Shown: positions 62,751-64,000 of the stretch, in pieces
Layout of the letters: the number at the start of each line of letters is the position of its first letter
How positions within the stretch are numbered: position 1 is the first letter of the stretch
Assembly: GCA_020633335.1 (NCBI GenBank)
Contig: JACKDU010000010.1
Location: 124,001-188,000, forward strand
Length of the DNA stretch: 64,000 nucleotides
Source: Myxococcales bacterium
GTDB lineage: Bacteria; Myxococcota_A; Polyangia; Nannocystales; Nannocystaceae
Direction: 5' to 3'
Notes under the pieces: model-generated
What the model saw: only the letters and a program-made list of their open reading frames with translations
Told to the model about the DNA's origin: nothing
Databases searched by the model: none
Translations under genes and position numbers: made by a program

Positions 62751-64000
62751 ATGCGCCTCCTTAATCCGTCGCTCCGTCACTTCCTCGCGCACAACCTCGG
62801 CGACTGGATCGCCGGCCTCGCCCTCGGGGCGGTGATCGCCATCGGCTGCGGCCGCACCGACGCCGATCCCTGCCAGTCCAACGAGGACTGCGGCGAGGGG
62901 GCGACCTGCATCGACGGCGCCTGCGCGGTCGTCGACATCCAGTGCAACGTCGACGCGGACTGCGCGGAGGGGGAGATCTGCCTCAACTACGAGTGCGCCG
63001 AGCCGACCGCCTGCGACGACGATCTCGGCTGTCCTGAGGGACAGACCTGCGTGATCCCGGAGGACGCCGAGACCGGCACCTGCATGCCAGGTCAGTCGGG
63101 GTGCAACCCGCCCTGCGCCCCCGGCACCACCTGCCAGGGCGACGTCTGCGTGCCGGTCGCCTGCCAGAACGACTTCGAGTGCCCCGACGAGACGATCTGC
63201 GTCGACGGCGAGTGCGTCGGCTACTTCGAGTGCACCGAGGACTGGCAGTGCCCGGGCGGCTTCCTCTGCATCGACTACTTCTGCGTCCCCGGGGTCCAGT
63301 GCTACGAGGACTTCGACTGTCCCCCGGGACAGGCATGCTTTGAGGGCTTCTGCTACGACCTCCCCCAGTGCGTCGACGACTCCGACTGCCCGCCCGGCTC
63401 GCAGTGCTTCGACGGCTACTGCTACCAGGTCGGCTGCACCGAGGACTGGGAGTGCGGCTTCGACATGCTCTGCGTCGACGGCGAGTGCGTCGCGCCGGAG
63501 TGCTACGACGACATCGAGTGCCCGCCCGGCATGAGCTGCGTCGACTACGTCTGCCAGCCGGGGATCCCCGAGTGCGTCGACGACGCCCAGTGCCCCGACG
63601 GCTGGCTCTGCATCAACAACGTCTGCGAGCCAGGGGTCCCCGAGTGCGTCGACGACGCCCAGTGCCCCGACGGCTGGCTCTGCATCAACAACATCTGCGA
63701 GCCGGGGATCCCCGAGTGCATCAGCGACGCTGAGTGCCCCGACGGCTGGGCATGCGTGAACAACTTCTGCGTACCGAAGCCGGAGTGCATCAGCGACGCC
63801 GACTGCCCGCCGGAGTGGACCTGCGTGAACAACCTCTGCGAGCCGCCGCCGCAGGAGTGCATCGACGACATCGACTGCCCGCCCGGCGAGGTCTGCCTCG
63901 ACGGGATCTGCGTGGGCGTCCCGGAGTGCGTCTTTGACACCGACTGCCCGCCCGGCGAGATCTGCGAGGGAGGCCTCTGCATCCCCCAGCCGCCGCAGTG
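62751..64000 (+). CDS. Very Cys-rich lipoprotein, 3' end outside the window
   Basis: The frame is open from ATG to the window edge (416 codons). The hydrophobic segment WIAGLALGAVIAIGC ends in a lipobox. The rest is a string of ~24-residue units of the form C-x-x-D-x-D/E-C-P-x-G-x-x-C-x-x-G-x-C, about fifteen in all, like Dickkopf/EGF-type myxobacterial surface proteins. Two adjacent units are nearly identical at DNA level (72 bases). Of about 65 Cys codons all are TGC except two TGT, each within a CTGTCC-N4-GGACAG dyad. Function unknown; likely extracellular and disulfide-bonded. Confidence 0.85.
   Translation, partial: MRLLNPSLRHFLAHNLGDWIAGLALGAVIAIGCGRTDADPCQSNEDCGEGATCIDGACAVVDIQCNVDADCAEGEICLNYECAEPTACDDDLGCPEGQTCVIPEDAETGTCMPGQSGCNPPCAPGTTCQGDVCVPVACQNDFECPDETICVDGECVGYFECTEDWQCPGGFLCIDYFCVPGVQCYEDFDCPPGQACFEGFCYDLPQCVDDSDCPPGSQCFDGYCYQVGCTEDWECGFDMLCVDGECVAPECYDDIECPPGMSCVDYVCQPGIPECVDDAQCPDGWLCINNVCEPGVPECVDDAQCPDGWLCINNICEPGIPECISDAECPDGWACVNNFCVPKPECISDADCPPEWTCVNNLCEPPPQECIDDIDCPPGEVCLDGICVGVPECVFDTDCPPGEICEGGLCIPQPPQ
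63029..63044. repeat. CTGTCC/GGACAG dyad in the Cys-rich gene
   Basis: CTGTCCTGAGGGACAG encodes Cys-Pro-Glu-Gly-Gln using TGT for Cys and GGA for Gly, against the gene's strong preference for TGC and GGC. Confidence 0.75.
63317..63332. repeat. CTGTCC/GGACAG dyad in the Cys-rich gene, second copy
   Basis: CTGTCCCCCGGGACAG encodes Cys-Pro-Pro-Gly-Gln, again with TGT and GGA. The other CPPG units nearby use TGC CCG CCC GGC. Confidence 0.75.
63570..63713 (+). repeat. 72-base direct tandem repeat in the Cys-rich gene
   Basis: Units 63570-63641 and 63642-63713 differ at only a few bases and encode ECVDDAQCPDGWLCINN plus the next seven residues twice. Recent in-frame unit duplication. Confidence 0.85.

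Overview
The window is very GC-rich DNA that looks like a myxobacterial (Polyangia/Nannocystis-like) chromosome. This rests on what the genes show: a Ser/Thr kinase with PEGA and TPR parts, more than fifteen lipoproteins whose lipobox is followed by long Ser/Thr/Gly/Ala linkers, Cys-rich secreted proteins, and a C-terminal MYXO-CTERM-type sorting signal (Cys motif, hydrophobic helix, Arg cluster) on the SpoIID-domain protein. The lineage is inferred. No tRNA, rRNA, CRISPR array, insertion sequence or phage gene was seen. Genes are packed tightly, often with 4-base start/stop overlaps, and nearly all codons end in G or C, so short AT-richer segments stand out.

Layout. 0-3.4 kb: end of a Cys-rich protein, then an ECF sigma factor operon (sigma, membrane TPR partner, lipoprotein, secreted protein). 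3.4-8.1 kb: kinase, TPR protein and periplasmic-binding-protein-like lipoprotein on the minus strand. 8.3-11.2 kb: a bufferin (copper-binding RiPP) operon in which the MNIO enzyme and its partner BufC form one protein, followed by a YHS-domain lipoprotein and a BufA2-type precursor that itself carries a lipobox. 11.3-16.1 kb: rlmJ, a cPLA2/patatin-like lipase, a lipoprotein and an SDR. 16.2-18.9 kb: trpFBA. 19-29 kb: a HEAT/DUF1963-like protein, a tandem pair of ~990-residue beta-sandwich/PDZ proteins sharing a promoter block, a Cys-rich lipoprotein and a TerB-like protein. 29.3-33.5 kb: trpEGDC, divergent from glyA. 35-58.4 kb: mostly exported proteins (FG-GAP propeller, beta-helix, SpoIID, OB-fold-like, CAP, GH5 endoglycoceramidase-like, tetra-heme DHOR, beta-propeller) mixed with metabolic genes (a domain-permuted aconitase-family enzyme, a BoxD/PaaZ-type aldehyde dehydrogenase, a PanE-like reductase). 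58.4-59.4 kb: the only long gene-free stretch, with two long perfect hairpins and a G-rich degenerate tandem repeat. 59.4-64 kb: a peptidase-M1-like/outer-membrane-barrel protein and the start of a very Cys-rich lipoprotein.

How they work together. The trp genes make a complete anthranilate-to-tryptophan set split over two operons about 10 kb apart. The bufferin operon should make, modify and display a periplasmic copper chelator. Most other genes build the cell surface. A second layer of information is a family of TGTCC/GGACA inverted repeats lying both between and inside genes; in the Cys-rich gene at the right end they are the only places where Cys is encoded by TGT instead of TGC. The same kind of AT-rich, repeat-dense DNA forms the translated linker of the fused bufferin enzyme.
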